NCBI GenBank assembly: GCA_964019695.1 | Contig: OZ026519.1 | Span: 29,169,213 to 29,233,212 of the forward strand | Source: Loripinus fragilis | Lineage: Eukaryota; Mollusca; Bivalvia; Lucinida; Lucinidae | Direction of reading: 5' to 3' | Length of the DNA stretch: 64,000 nt | Shown here: piece after piece, positions 30,913 through 44,287 of the stretch | How positions within the stretch are numbered: the first letter of the stretch is position 1 | Layout: the number at the start of each line of letters is the position of its first letter | The notes under the pieces: model-generated | What the model was told of the DNA's origin: nothing | Seen by the model: the letters and a program-made list of their open reading frames with translations, nothing else | Database searches by the model: none | Position numbers and translations under genes: made by a program

Positions 30913-32770
30913 AATAGCCAAATCTAAACGTTTTCACACCATGAACTATGAACTATCACTATGATAAATATGACAAGCTATGCATTTTTTCTTTCCCATA
31001 ACGCTTGATAAATTCAAAAATACACGAGCAGTCATCTATATACCTGTCATCTGTAACACATAAATTTGCATCCACCCACGACTTTGCAGGATATCTAAGA
31101 GATCGAAATATGCACTAGTTCCTATGATCATTGAGATAAAGACTAACGAGAATGCACCTGGACCCGTCGCATTTTTACAAAAATGTATAAAAGAGCTAAA
31201 TTTGTGCATTAAGGGGCTATTTTGGCCTCCCCATGAGGCAAAAGAATAGAAGATGCTGTTCATTGATTTATTAGAACAATAGCCTAATTAATAAAGAAAA
31301 GATATGACATTAATTACCATATCAATGAATTCAGCTATACCAGGCAAAGAGTTCGTTGAAGGAAAGAATCTTCCATTATATCACAAGCTATAAGGTCCGC
31401 TCCGTGTAGCTTTAGAAAAAATGTATTACATGTATCTTGTCTTGAATTTGTTGTTGTTGTATCGATGAAACGAATTTAGTGCATAAACACAAGATGACCT
31501 GCAGTTTATCTTTAATCAGTGCAACTAATATGAACAATCAATCAAAGAAATTAAAAACGTCTTATGTATAATAACTAGATTAGCAATAATATTTATAATC
31601 TATAACCAACTACCTGCAATCATACGCTGCTGTGATATTTTCAGCAACATATAATATGTTTTAATTATTTTATTAACAGCAATATTCATACGCGCACCAC
31701 TCTGGTACCCAGCGTCCAACAAAATGTGATAGTCAGGGCACCCGTTATTGTTCATAGAAAACAATTAATCAATTTCAGAATTACTGTTCCTGAAATGACC
31801 GTATAACAGCTAAAAGCGACCGACGAGATTTACCATTCACAAAAATACCAAGAACTCATTTCAAACATAATTTGGAAAAAAGCAATGCATTGGTTTGAAT
31901 AGCAGTACTAACACATGTTTCCCTGTCTCTCATTTAAAAGCGAATAGCTATTTTATTGCTAACAATATTTTCACAGCGTATAAATTCCGAGACAAAGTGT
32001 AAACTCTGTGTAATAGCTGATAGTTAAAGCTACGAGTTCACAAAAAGGCTGGTATTTATATGAGTTTTATCGTTGCTATAGTAACGATATTGGCCGCCAA
32101 AATAATATAAAATACAATTTCATGCTGTAAATAGGAAAGTGACCATTTTAGAACACATTTGAGACTTTTGACAGAGATATTAACACAGAGCACAAGCAAA
32201 TTCCCAAGATATATTGTAACAGTTGATAAGAAATGTCAGGACACAGAGCATAGTTATTAAAATGGTGCTGTTGTTTGTTTGTTTTTGTGATTTTTACACC
32301 AAGTTGTTAGAACGTCGGTCTCCCAAGGCTTCAAATTTGGTCCACCAAGTCTATTTTGGCAGTCATTTTCTGCTACTATAGCAACAACAAAAGTAACAAC
32401 CAGACTTTTACGCTTGGCTTATCCTTCTAATAACCAATCAGCAGAAATTGGTGAAAAGTAATTTTCTGTGTTTGGATTCAAACATGTTACCTCTTTGAAA
32501 TTGTTACTTTTATATATTACGTGAATATCATTTCATTATGATTTAGTATGACTACCGGAAAACCACGCATAATATTTTAAATGCTATGATTGGATTTACA
32601 GATTGAAGTGCTTTGGCCATGAAAGTATCAGTGATTTATTTCTTTCTCATTAAATTGCTCTGAGTTTTGTTCGTCCGAGTGATGGAGTAACTTACCGTGG
32701 TATGTTCATATAAGAAAATTAACTCTTCACTTGGTAGCGGCGCCTTTTGTCATCTGTTGATAACATTTGC
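30913..32770. other. Host DNA without recognisable gene
   Basis: Long AT-rich stretch. The 75-codon minus-strand frame at 31036-31263 has no family signal. Confidence 0.4.
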
Positions 32771-32832
32771 AAACAGTTTGGACCCAAATCAGGACCGACA
32801 AAACGTCGGTCCTGATTTGGATCCAAGCTGTT
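32771..32832. repeat. Family D foldback hairpin
   Basis: AACAGTTTGGACCCAAATCA / TGATTTGGATCCAAGCTGTT with inner GGACCGAC-AAAA-CGTCGGTCC. Copies of the outer arm at 35325-35385, 56645-56705 and 63375-63445. Confidence 0.8.
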
Positions 32833-34389
32833 TTAAACTCTGATAGTAATTCTGAAAGAAATTTATGAAAAAATTATTTTTGAAAAAGTCTAGAACAATT
32901 GCATGAACACTTACCCATTACGTACAGAGTTAATAAAGTTTGATATGTTGACCCACTTGCTTAGACATAATACTGTTATTCCGTTTCACCAGCTTCGTCC
33001 AAAGACTCCGTATAATTACATCATAGTATTGGCTGCAATATATTCGGGCTACATGACAAAACAGTCTACATTTACAAATTAGTTGAAGTGATCTGATATG
33101 AGTTCAAATTTCATCTGGCGGAAACTTCAACACTCTTCGTAAAAGCGTTATGCCATCGAATGCCTCGTTTTGAAGTCCACTTGACATGGGTACAGAGTTT
33201 TTACTTTGAGTTAGTGATAGGTCAAGCTGAAAGAAGTTGGTCTGTAATAATACTTTAACCAAAGCTGGGGCATTTTCGTGCGCGGGTCGACGTTAAGAGC
33301 GTAGAACTTATTACTTTGCTGACCCCCCCCCCCCCCTCCAAAAAAAAAAAAAAAAAATTTGGAGGTAAATTTCATGATGACCCCCGTTTTATCAAACAGT
33401 ATGTAAACTATAATTTTGTTAATAGTCTCCTTTGGTCTATGTCCAGAGACAAGTAGGCTAGCTAGGACCTGGCAAGCCACTTTAATTAAACTCAGACCAC
33501 TGGGCCCATCCAATAATTTAGAAGGCCCCATGAGCTATCATCCATGTGATTATAAGCTTCATCAGCAGTGAGCCCCAACACTCTCACACAGTCACCTAAT
33601 GAGGCTTAGAAACCTCACACTCAAAGACAGGGCATCTCTACTTTTTAAAGCAAATATAGCTTTAAATATTAGGCGGTTATGTTTGGACTGAGGGTTATTT
33701 TGATGTGACTGGAGCAAAAATTTATCTTCTTATATTTATATTCATATTTTAAATTTACAACACAAAATGCCGAGTCTATAAGATTTAAAAAGAAAAAAAG
33801 AAAAACAGGGTTCATCATAAATTTCACAGTTTTAGAAGTTGTATTATGATTGCCCCCTAGCGTCTCCTGACGTCGTCTCCGCTTTGTGCCACCTATGATT
33901 GTATCATCTATTAGGCATAGACAGTTTTTGTTTTGAACTTTCAGTTCGCACGCTAGGGACGAGTGAATTGGCAGGCCCTGGTATGTAAGTAAGTCTTTGT
34001 TATGTTCTTAAGTCACATTCATTGGGTATCACTAGCAAGCTATGGCTTACGCTTGTATCCAGTCATTTGTACTTTGTGGCGATTACACTAAAGGCAATGT
34101 TGGTTTCTTTGTGTTCGGGGATCATTTTATTCTTCATATAATAATAGCGTATATAGATTAGAATAGCTGATGTACGAAGCTTTTATGCTCTCTGTTAATA
34201 TCTTAGGTTTGCCTATGATTAATTAAAGAAGTTTCCAGCTAGTTGGTTTACGCCATAATTGCTTTGATACTATCGTGTATTAATCTGCACGAGCCAATTA
34301 TAGACAAACTGTTAGAGATATAACTGGAAGATTCTTCCAACAACAAAAGAGCCGCTACCCAGCATAAGATACAAGCTGGAACTGGGCGC
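32833..34389. other. Host DNA with homopolymer tracts
   Basis: C-run followed by an A-run at 33324-33357, a place where assembly length is unreliable. No gene seen. Confidence 0.4.
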
Positions 34390-34445
34390 CAATAGAAAAC
34401 TTAGATCAGACTGCGCCTCTGCGCAGTCTGGTCAAAGTCTTCTAT
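34390..34445. repeat. Foldback hairpin with GATCAGACTGCGC core
   Basis: TTAGATCAGACTGCGC-CTCT-GCGCAGTCTGGTCAAAG within outer arms AATAGAAAACTT / AAGTCTTCTATC. Confidence 0.75.
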
Positions 34446-35229
34446 CAGCTCGCTATGGAAAGTCAAGGGTCCAACGTTGTTGTTTTTTCAGGTGTAAAAC
34501 TAAGTCTCTGGCCAGGACTGAATTTGATCTCCGCTGAAGGCACATGCTAACATGTATCACCAAATGATGGACATCGGTTCCTGGTAGGAAGTAAGCGGAC
34601 ATAATGAAACGTGCGCATGCGTATAATCAGATCAGATACGAGCTATCATGTGAACATAATCCCTTGATTCCTTTACTTTACAATGACCAATGCAGGAATC
34701 AACAGGTGGGGGATTATATACGGGCCAGCACATACTAATGTGTTTCCAGAGTTTAAGTGACCCCCGTTTTCTTTTTTTAAACAGCTTTAAATTGAACCTA
34801 GGAGAACGGCACTTAGCATGTGGATATAAATGCACACCGCGTAACTAAAACTTATTTTTGGGAGACGCCCGTATTTGTAAATGAAGCCCAAATCCCCTGT
34901 ACAAAAGAATAACTTAGTTGTTTTTCCCTACGAATATACACATGTGTACCCCTATAGATACACGTGGTATATTTGCATTGCTATGATGATATATACTAGC
35001 CTACAGGACTATCTATATCCACTGATTCAACGAAAATCTATTCCGCAAACCTCACTTGTCATCACTTTGACACACATACGCACGCACACACGCAATTGTA
35101 AAATTCTATATGTTTCCTAGACCATGCCGTATTGAAAGCAGGCAAATAAGGCTTAAGCATGAAACCTGCATGTGTATGTAGCACCTTCCATTTCAATTCA
35201 TCAACTCTTTTTGCCTACGAGGAAATTTG
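34446..35229. other. Host DNA without recognisable gene
   Basis: Nothing supportable. Confidence 0.4.
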
Positions 35230-35400
35230 CCATGGTTTCGTCGTCTGCTGATTTTTTTTCAAAATCAGCTTTTTTGTTGTTGCTTTTTTTTCTAAAAAAA
35301 TCGGTAATATCAGTAGAGTGTCAAGCGGTTTGGATCCAGATCATGCCCGTCGGGTCTGATCTGGGTCTAAATTGTTTGCAAAGCAGACGACACTAGTAAG
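35230..35400. repeat. Family D MITE
   Basis: Starts near TCGTCGTCTGCTGATTTTTT and ends ..GCAAAGCAGACGACACTAGT, with the GGATCCAGATCATGCCCG / CGGGTCTGATCTGGGTC hairpin inside. About 170 bp. Confidence 0.75.
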
Positions 35401-35869
35401 TAAAGAATTTATGACGACAATTCAAGCAAATTTGAGAGTTGACGAGAAATAGTGAATCGGGGATGTACATTAAACTTCAAGAGCATCAAATATTTGCCTG
35501 CTAAAGATATTTCGCTGATAAACTTTGTCAACAGCCAAAGCCAAGTTCAGGCGAATTTGTTGGGCATTATCTGGATCCATACTGTTTGAAAACCTGCTTG
35601 TATTCCTGAAAGACATATTTTTAGAAAATAATTATCTCGAAAGAAAATTCAGCAGAGGACAACAACAACCCAGCATTTACGGTTTAGACAATACTATTTC
35701 TTGAATCGCTTTTGACACAGGCCATTTCAATGCATCTGTTTTAGATGTACAGTGACGTTTATAAGTCAGTATAAGCAGTGAATCATAGCCTAATGCTCAA
35801 AGATTGGTCCAGTTAAGCAATTTTAGCGTGAAGCTGCGACTGTCTTCATCAGTTTAAACACGTGTTTTA
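35401..35869. other. Host DNA with a fragment of family D
   Basis: 35570-35640 (TCTGGATCCATACTGTTTG, TTCCTGAAAGACATATTTTT) matches the right half of family D. Otherwise nothing. Confidence 0.45.
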
Positions 35870-35912
35870 GGTGCTCAAAAGAACTGTATCATCGAGACGG
35901 TTGTTTTGAGTA
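35870..35912. repeat. Family L hairpin
   Basis: GGTGCTCAAAAGAACTGTATC / GAGACGGTTGTTTTGAGTAC. Same hairpin as in the retroelement LTR and at 46201 and 50031. Confidence 0.75.
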
Positions 35913-37896
35913 CACACCAAATATTTTTTGCAAATATATTATGGTTGAGAAATAGGAAAAAAAATCTGTTACGCACTCTTATCTGTAGGACTGACGAATT
36001 ACATCCACTAAGCTGTATAAGCCATGTTTTATTTATATCGTTAGGTTCACTTGGGGACTAATTCAAAGAGGAGCGGCAAAAGCACACCAAAATTCTATCT
36101 AATTCCAGTCTATACAAAAACTCACATTTATGTGAAAAAAATTAATTCAATTACGCGGTCTATATCTAAAATCATTTCTTTATTTATATTTTGATTATAA
36201 TCACCATAAAAGAATAATTAGCAAAAAACGGGGGTCACTTAAGTCCTGGAAACACTATAGTTTGGCTTCTGTCGCACTGGAAACAGTATTTGGTGATAAG
36301 TACAATACTGCGTAAAGATAAACATGAACGAAAACAACAACAAGCATACAGAAGCAAAAACAAATAACTAGTGTCTCTTGAATACGAACGTGCAGTATCC
36401 ATAATGTGTTTTATATACATGCACTTATACCAAAAATCAGGAAATGAAAAAAAGTTCAAACCATTACGACATGCATGTTACATGGGATATGGATTCATTA
36501 TATAAGCTATAACTTATCGCATAGGCGTGCAGTGGAGGCTCAGGCGAGCCTGCGGTGCTTAGTAACAAAATGACGGCCCTTTTTATAGATTAGTTTTAGA
36601 TTGCTGTTGTTGTCAGCTCCAAAATATTCAAAAAAATACTTGTAGCTTCTTTAGATCGCATACCCTTCAGTATAAACATTTGGCATTGAGATAGACTTTA
36701 GTCACTCCCAAACCAATTCCAATATTTAAAGGACCAACATTTTGTACAAACAGCACTATTTTGTACACACAGCAAAGAGACTGCGCGGATGCGCAGGTTC
36801 GTCTGAGCCTTCGCTGGTCACTTATTGACCAGTGCAAACATCTTATGCACTGGCACCCAAATCCCGCAAATTGCCACTTGCCTTTATTTGACCATATGAA
36901 GAATAGCACTGTAAACCAGTAATAGTATATGCACCGTAATGAGCACCTACATAATGTACAGTGTTAGGATCACACTGTTTGAATGATAGGTTATAGCGAT
37001 CAACTACAACTATCCCTGCATCGAATGTGATATCTTCAGGCTTGGATTATACGAGAACAGTACATTAAATTACAGTAGCAATGCGTACTGAGAGAGGCAT
37101 TAATACCATACGTATAGGACTGATCACTCTAGTCCCTTAATTGTGCATGTTTCAAATACTACACCATTTGCGTGGTATTTGTTTTGTGTATTATGCACAA
37201 AGAGATACGTGCATTTAGGGACTTTTTGGTCACCCAATAAGGCAAAAAAGTTGCTGTTCGCCAATTTATAAATCGTTCCTTGATTAATACAATAGCAAAA
37301 AATGTGACCATTCGGTATTAAGGGGCTATTCTGCCCCCGCCTCTACGATGCAAAAAGTTGGGTGTTCACCAAGTTCTTATTAAATTATTAGAACAATAGC
37401 ACAGAAATGTGATCACATATGAGACTTTTGACACAGAAATTAACATAGAGCACACTAAATGTTATGATAAGAATTACCACGGCGCACAACACACGAACAT
37501 TTCCTGAAATATAAAAAAGTGATGTTGACCAGGAAGTGCCACAACTTTACATCGCCACCGCAAGGAAAAGACACAGAACACTGACAGCCACATGGCACAT
37601 CTACTTGCAAACGATATGAGTAATGGTCGAATTAACTAAATGAATGTTACAGCTACTAGTGGGAATTTTATCAAAGAATGTCCAGCGGATAGCTAACACT
37701 CTGTTCAGAATGCCACACTATACTAGGATACGAGGTCCGTATTTCTGACCAAATAAACAATGCTCTGCCCTTTTGCAATGAACATAAATAGCTCATATAT
37801 GAATAATCATTTAATCAAGTAAAACACATTTTGACGCGTTTTATTGAACACACGTAATAAATGTTTACATAAAGTATTTATCGTCTCAGAATATTT
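35913..37896. other. Host DNA with scattered repeat fragments
   Basis: 36775-36832 is a fragment with the family C core (GACTGCGCGGATGCGCAG.., TGAGCCTTCGCTGGTCAC). 37500-37600 is a short reversed family B piece. The rest shows no gene. Confidence 0.4.
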
Positions 37897-38140
37897 GAGC
37901 CGCGACTTGAGATTTCCAACCATGTGGTATGTGCGACCAGCAAAGGCTCAGATCAGCCTGCGCGTATGCGCATACGCGCAGGCTGATCAGAGCATTTGCT
38001 TATCGCTTGGATATTCTATGACTATTAAGTTACTGACTGAACAACATTTGGAGTTCCTAGGCTTAAAGGGGGCTGCACAGGCTCGTCTGATTCTATACTT
38101 GTCAAAATGCCACATTGTTGGAAATATCATGTCGCGGCTC
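37897..38140. repeat. Family C MITE, most complete copy
   Basis: Ends GAGCCGCGACTTGAGATTTC / ..GAAATATCATGTCGCGGCTC, 244 bp, with the core palindrome GATCAGCCTGCGCGTATGCG / CGCATACGCGCAGGCTGATC. The 121-codon frame across it is repeat translation. Confidence 0.88.
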
Positions 38141-38162
38141 AATTTCGTTAATTTCCCTTCCT

Positions 38163-38570
38163 TTTTTGAGCCAGCTCATGAGATTGTAGTCCTTTTCACA
38201 TATTCGTGAAATCATTCTGTATACATGCATGCACAACTGTCTACTATATCCTTAAAGGAATTCTGTAAATTCGGAAATTTTCGCGAGGGTTTTGCGAAGT
38301 TTCGTGAAAATAAAATCGCCGAGAAATGGCGAAATCACACGTGTCGTTTACTGATAAAGGTGAATCATACCTTAGTCGCGAAGTTTTAGCGTCGCAAATA
38401 TGTATTTTAACGCTATTTGCGAAAATAAAATTCTCGTGAAAAATTTCCGGATGAGCCTTCAACTATACTGCCATTCTTTCCGTATGCAAGCAGCATAGGT
38501 TCTTGCGAGGCCGCTGAGCCGTGGTCGCTTGCCGATGCCATAAGTACCAAAATCTCATGTGCTGGCTCAA
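38163..38570. repeat. Family G/H MITE, about 410 bp
   Basis: Ends TTTGAGCCAGCTCATGAGAT / ..ATCTCATGTGCTGGCTCAA. It contains the family G unit also seen at 27255-27420. Confidence 0.65.
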
Positions 38571-38875
38571 TTTTATTTCATGAAACGAAATCAGTTTACG
38601 ACTTGGCTGTGCTAAGGCCAGAATATTCTTATTAGTTGATTTACCATGTTACGACCCCTCCTACTGTAATTTTCCGGAAAGTAGAACAAAAAATTATTTC
38701 TAAATTTTTTTTTAATTTTATCCGCCGACTCTTAATATTATTTGTTTCGCTGAAAAAATTGAGGTTCTGTCTGTGTATTTTTGGGGGTGACACTGTAAAA
38801 AGTGTTTGTCCTGTCCAGATTTGTAAGAAAATTATAAAACTGTTTTTTTTCTGGAGATATTAAAAAAACTAAAAA
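38571..38875. other. Host DNA without recognisable gene
   Basis: T-rich; the 75-codon plus-strand frame is low-complexity. Confidence 0.4.
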
Positions 38876-38925
38876 AAAAAAGCTCTGAAAATGACCAGTT
38901 AACTGGTCATTTTCAGAGCTTTTTT
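38876..38925. repeat. Perfect 50-bp palindrome
   Basis: Two 25-bp arms meet at GTT|AAC (38900/38901): GCTCTGAAAATGACCAGTT and its exact complement, continued by A5/T5. No loop and no mismatch. Confidence 0.95.
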
Positions 38926-39319
38926 ATTTATTTTTTTTCCGTCCCCCAACCCTAAATCAGAAAAAAATAATAAAATTCTGGCCTAATATTGTTTCTGTAC
39001 AAATATAGGCGTGACAGAGTTAGCATTCATTCAGTTTTATTAACCCTTTGTATTCTGTTAGTTTCTTTCACCTGATATGAGACAATAAACTTGGGATGGC
39101 TCATCGTAATTATTGAGGGGTACCAGGTTAAAATTTCCGACAAAAAATAAAATTCTATCTCTGGTGAAATGCAGCATAATGCTGCATTTTATCTGGGTCT
39201 TCACATTTTTGTCAGAGTACCCATTTAGGAGTTTCCAGTATACAAAGAATTATACCACCTTTACCAACTTCAGCATGAAATATCTCGTGATGCCCAAGGT
39301 CTACACTGATGTAGATGGT
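38926..39319. other. Host DNA without recognisable gene
   Basis: Nothing supportable. Confidence 0.4.
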
Positions 39320-39430
39320 ATAAAATAGTTATACCATGTTTGTCCACCTGTACGTAAGATAATCCACTCGCTAAAGCTCGTGGATTATCTCCACGTACAG
39401 GCGGACAACCCATGGTATAACTATTACTTT
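39320..39430. repeat. Inverted repeat, about 110 bp
   Basis: Arms AAATAGTTATACCATGTTTG / ..CCATGGTATAACTATTAC and inner GTACGTAAGATAATCCAC / GTGGATTATCTCCACGTAC around TCGCTAAAGCTC. Confidence 0.8.
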
Positions 39431-41625
39431 ACGCAGATGTGGTTCATTGTGTCAAAAAGACTGCCACGTTAGACGGCTGAGTATTTCCATAATTGCTTGA
39501 TCTTTAGTGCGCATGCTACATTAAGATACAATAGGTTCTGTGATTACGTTTAACATGACACTCTGCGTTGACGCAACTGGTTGGTGTAAATCGCGCGCGT
39601 TTTACTGATTTTTTTCATACGTGTGTGAAAAACATTGACAGCTGATTAACATAATGTGGATGTAGACGAAGACTGACATCTAGCTTTGCTTGATACGTTA
39701 GCATGGACGTTTTACGAGGGACGTTTTTTATGTTCGTAGAGAGGTAGATTTAATGAAAACGGCGAAAGTAAATGCATACATCATGCATATATTTGGAAAG
39801 ATTGAGCTTTTATCTATACATGCAACCTAAAATTATTTCAAAATGCATTACTTTAATGTCTTCTAAGAGGCAAAGACAAACATATATATCGCACACTGGA
39901 AATATGGTAGAAATATGACATTTTAGGACTTAGTCTCTGACAGAACGTTAGTAACAATTGCATGCAAATGGGCCCATAGTCATACACAGCTTCTGAAAAT
40001 TTGGCTGCAGATCAAGGACACCACGTGCTACAATATTATATAAACATTATAGCAAAAACGCAGCAATTATTGGATATGGAAGATTTGTTTGGAACCTCAG
40101 CAAATTGAACAGTAGGAATATAAACTTTTATTGTAAAAAGTTGACACAAGTGGAAGTTGGATACGGGCTTTTGAATGGTGCTTAATATGTTAGCTGTAAA
40201 GTAGTTTTATATTTTTTCTTGTTTATATGGTAGATGGAAGTGTGATGGTTACTTTCATCCCAAAACAAAGTTAATGCTTTTGTTTTACTAGAAATAAACT
40301 GCAAAATAAATAGCCTAGTGGGTGCTAAAATACCTTATTTTGTAATTAAATGACGTCATGGAGCGTTACTTTATTTAGAAAATACATTAAAACTGTTTTT
40401 GTGCCTCTAAACAGGTGTTGAAATCACTGCGATAAGAAAAGTATGCAGATCCGATTGCTATTGTGTTTTCTACGCGGGGTTGATTTACCCCACCCACTTT
40501 TTATAACATGGGGGTATGCCAGTACCGGAAGTTGCCTGATACACACTTTAATCGATACATAAATATAACTGCTGACGAATGATTGAGTATATCATGTGCT
40601 ATGCAAAACCAGAATAATTTTTAAAATTTGTTCATAATCATAATTTTAACAGATATAATAACTAGCACTTGACTGTGATTATTTTGGTATATTGATGGGT
40701 GTTTTAAAATTGTTATAGATGAGGAAACAACATGCTTATAGTTTTGTTGCACTTGTCTACGATTAGCGTTTGAATTATTAATTTTGATGTTGCAAAAGAA
40801 AAATCGGCTTGAAAAATGCTTAAACCACCATAGCGAATGAAACTTAACAGCGTCTAATTTCCTGCTTGCTGCGTGGTTAAAATTGCATGGATTTCGACCA
40901 GTGTCATTTTCTATGCCTATTCAAAGCTATATATCTTGACCGAACTAAGCGCTGATGATGTAAAATTTACATCAGTGGATAGACAAAAGCTAGACCTTTC
41001 AAAATATATATACTTATGGTACCGTAAATTCTATATTTGTCGAGATACAGCCCGATTCTACGAACATAAAAAATGACCCTCGTAGAGACATAAATGATAT
41101 AATTGTATTATTTATTTATGCGTAGTCATACATGTAAGTGAAACGCATGCGTTTAACTTAGAGCTTTAAGTTTAATGTACATGGATTTTTGTATCTTCAT
41201 CTTTTTCATGTTTTTTGTACGTGGGAGCAGTGGAAGCTTGTAGCTGCCCGTAGGCACAGGCTCTCGGCTCTCTTATACATGTTCGATAATGACCAAACCA
41301 CCATGGAACCAAATACCTTTTCAAATCAGCAAGAAAATCATACAGAAAAAAAGGAAACCGCATATGCAAAACCCTTCAGAACATGATCTGACTCACAATA
41401 GACAACGTTTCCAACAAAGGCAGTTTCCATGATCTAGAAATGTCCACTGACTTTTATCAAGCAATTAGTCAGAAATATAGTTTTTCCTTAGGCCTTATAT
41501 ACGAAATTAGCTCTAAATCAAACAGTTTGTTTTCAAAGACGGGTTCAACTAGGATAATGCTCTTATGTTAAGGTCAAGAAAAGAGGAAGTCAGACTATAA
41601 ACTTAGATTGTGGCCAGCGAAAACA
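39431..41625. other. Host DNA without recognisable gene
   Basis: Low-GC stretch of 2.2 kb. Frames of 65-67 codons at 40873-41076 and 41172-41386 (both strands) give no recognisable product. Confidence 0.4.
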
Positions 41626-41930
41626 TGCGCAGATCCAGAGCTGGGAACAGGGGCTCCGGACCCAACCTGAAAAATCACAAAGCTATAGGGTTTCTGAGCA
41701 ATACTGGTCCGGACACCATGAAAAAGCACGAACGACCTACCAAGCCAGCATTCATTGTTGGGTCATCATGAAACGTCATTTAAATGGCGTTAAGTTGCGT
41801 TTCGCTGGCAGGCCGATATGATTGCCCGCTTTAAGGGGTATTTGGATCCTCTCTCCCCTTATTGAATTAAAAAAAACGTTTTCAGAGTTGGAACCCCTCT
41901 GACAAAACTTTCTGGACCCATGCATGGAAA
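41626..41930 (-). repeat. Family E repeat, reversed
   Basis: GCGCAGATCCAGAGCTGGGA, CCGGACCCAACCTG, GCGTTTCGCTGGCAGGCCG, then TCTGGACCCATGCATG. Same order as 48663-48945 read backwards. Confidence 0.65.
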
Positions 41931-42902
41931 ACCCATGCGAATCAACTCACTAGAGCATGTGCTTCTCAAAAACATAAAGTATTGCATAACATAAAGGCTC
42001 ACACCAACTCTGGACATCAAAGCTTAGTGAAAAGCTCCACTTTATAAAACATTTTAAATGCCTTGCATGTTTTGCGATAAAGACTAAATTTAATGTCATA
42101 TTTTTCTTATATATTTAGAGTTGAAGAGACACGCGGCAAATGATTATCTTATTAAAAGGATAACAACTACTGCCTATATTCTTAGCTTTCAAGTCTCCAC
42201 ACATATACCACAAGAGTTCTTTGATGACACGTGATGTATATAAATTCGCCCATTTGATCTGTCAGAAGCACTCCATAATCGCTGCTGGGGTTTTCTTTTA
42301 TCTGTGTAGATTTCAATTCAATTTATAACGAGGGCTCCCGTAAAAATGAATCTATATTTCTGTTGCTGTGTGAGCAATATTGTCTCTATAAATGTAAGAT
42401 TTATTTTCGTTTGTTAAATATAACATTTTTTACTCTCTTAATGCGACTAAATTATGCTCGATTCAAGAAAGCAACATACAATAATCTCAGGATAGTACAT
42501 TTTATAAACTGAAGGATAAAATGAACAACACTATTCTGAAGTAAATTCAAAATCTAATAAAAAATAAAGGTGTATTATTAAATGTTGGTTTAAACCGTGC
42601 ATAGTTTGTTTAATATTATTTGCAAAGGACAAATGCAATGAAACACTAAGAGAAGGGTCAGAACGGCAGCATATAGCTTATACAGTTCTTCTAAAAAAAA
42701 AAAGGTTTCGGTTCGTAACAAGCTTTTCATCAACATCCGCGCTGCAACATATACAAGTACAAGATACGTGTGGTTTTATTTTGTATAAGTAATGGTGGCT
42801 ATGGAAAATCTAATTTTGCTGAGGATGGTCTAAATGTAATAGTAGGACACTAATTTGAAATGAAGATAATTTGGAACTTTAAATACTTCAAAACTTAGCT
42901 CA
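41931..42902. other. Host DNA without recognisable gene
   Basis: Nothing supportable. Confidence 0.4.
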
Positions 42903-43152
42903 TGATGCCTGCAAGCGATTAGATTAATGTACAATCAGTAATGTCACTGCGGGGTTGGGGTGGGACTGGGTAGACACTCACTATAAAAATAGAAATATGG
43001 TACTACTAGGGTCCAGGCACCCCTATCTGATGCCTGCAAATTCTAGGCGATTAGATTAATGGTCACTCAGTAATGTCACTGCGGGGTGGGGCCGGGGTGG
43101 TCACTCACTATCAAAATAGAAATAGGGTACTACTTGGATCCAGGGACCCCTT
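42903..43152. repeat. Tandem duplication, about 125-bp unit
   Basis: TGATGCCTGCAA..GCGATTAGATTAATG, CAGTAATGTCACTGCGGGG and AATAGAAATA occur in two diverged units, 42904-43028 and 43029-43152. Confidence 0.75.
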
Positions 43153-43384
43153 TCCCTTTCCAGTCACGACTAAGAATTATTTTCTGACAAAAGTTAGACT
43201 AAAATATATACGGTGAAGGCCCCTAACATTGCACTCTTAAGCTTTGTAACCTCCATTGGATACTATGAGAAAGAAACAAACTTGAAAAATTGTGCACAGC
43301 CAAATAAAGTAATCATAATACAAAGTCTTTATTTACATGTACATGGAGTTCAGAATGAAAAATATTGTCCCGATCTCAAACAAA

Positions 43385-43455
43385 CCCGTGACATCGTGAG
43401 GAAGACCCACACAGCAGCCACGAGACACCAGGGAGACAAACAAAGCAAAGCAACC

Positions 43456-43502
<47 letters not shown>

Positions 43503-43575
43503 CCATCAAGATGATTGCAAAACTAGAATGGACATCAATTAACGCACAACAAAACATAGAACAATTACAGAATTC
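43385..43575 (-). repeat. Family B repeat, reversed, interrupted by a CT tract
   Basis: CATCGTGAGGAAGACCCACA and ATCAAGATGATTGCAAAACTAG are reversed family B landmarks on either side of the microsatellite. Confidence 0.55.
43458..43500. repeat. (CT)n microsatellite, about 42 bp
   Basis: Uninterrupted CT dinucleotides. They correspond to the GAGAGA stretch of family B (30134-30146), so the microsatellite expanded inside the repeat. Confidence 0.95.
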
Positions 43576-43743
43576 CACAATGAGAGTAACAATCAACATC
43601 GTTTCAACAACAACAGAACCACCGCCTTATAACGGACAGTAACCAAAGCCTTGATTCTGGCTTAGTCGCAAGCTTGAAAAACAGACATTCATACAAATCA
43701 GGAGGATAAACATGTCACTATGTAAAAGAACAATGGGACAAGC
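43576..43743. other. Host DNA
   Basis: No gene seen. Confidence 0.4.
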
Positions 43744-44287
43744 ATCCCAGGTTCGGTTCTAAAGGCGTATCTATTGATGAGATGGTAGGGGCCTGATGCT
43801 TTGGCTGTTTGTCGGGCCCATCAGGGTTTACCTGTTGGATTTCTTTGATCCAGTATTCAGTTTTATTTACTGTTGAGTCCTTATCTTTGCTTTATCTCCT
43901 TTTTATATCTTGATTTATATGTTATAGGAGATGATGCATTGATAAGTTAGGGGTCTTCCATGCAAACCAAATATCTATTTGTCTTGATCCAGATCTGAAT
44001 TAAGGGTGAGGTTGGCACCGTGAAATCAGTTTAAGCTATCCAGTAAAATATTTTACTAACAGTTGCAAGGCAGTTCTTCTTTTGTGTATCTTTTATGATT
44101 TTTCTGTCTTGTGTTTGTTATGCCTTTCCACGCGTCTGTTTGTTTGTGCCTTGTGGTCACCTGCTGGGAAAGGGCTGACCTCTTGGCTCTCGTGTGTGGT
44201 GTCTTACTGTGAGTTTGTCACTTTCTGATTGGTATCAGGTGTGGTACTTGATTGTATCGATTCATGATCTTTGAACCCTTACTTACT
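43744..44287 (+). repeat. Family A repeat with its 5' extension
   Basis: 43763-43985 (CTATTGATGAGATGGTAGGG, TGATGCTTTGGCTGTTTGTC, GATGATGCATTGATAAGTTA) equals the extension at 55466-55680. 43981-44287 is family A proper. The unit is thus at least 540 bp. Confidence 0.85.

Noticed and set aside
33324..33357. C-run followed by A-run as a polyadenylated insert
   Set aside because: No retrocopy upstream and no target duplication seen; probably a simple-sequence tract.
37844..38209. 121-codon frame
   Set aside because: Covers a family C MITE; similar frames recur in other C copies.
43213..43542. 109-codon frame ending in a Ser-Leu run
   Set aside because: Translation of a reversed family B repeat and the CT microsatellite.
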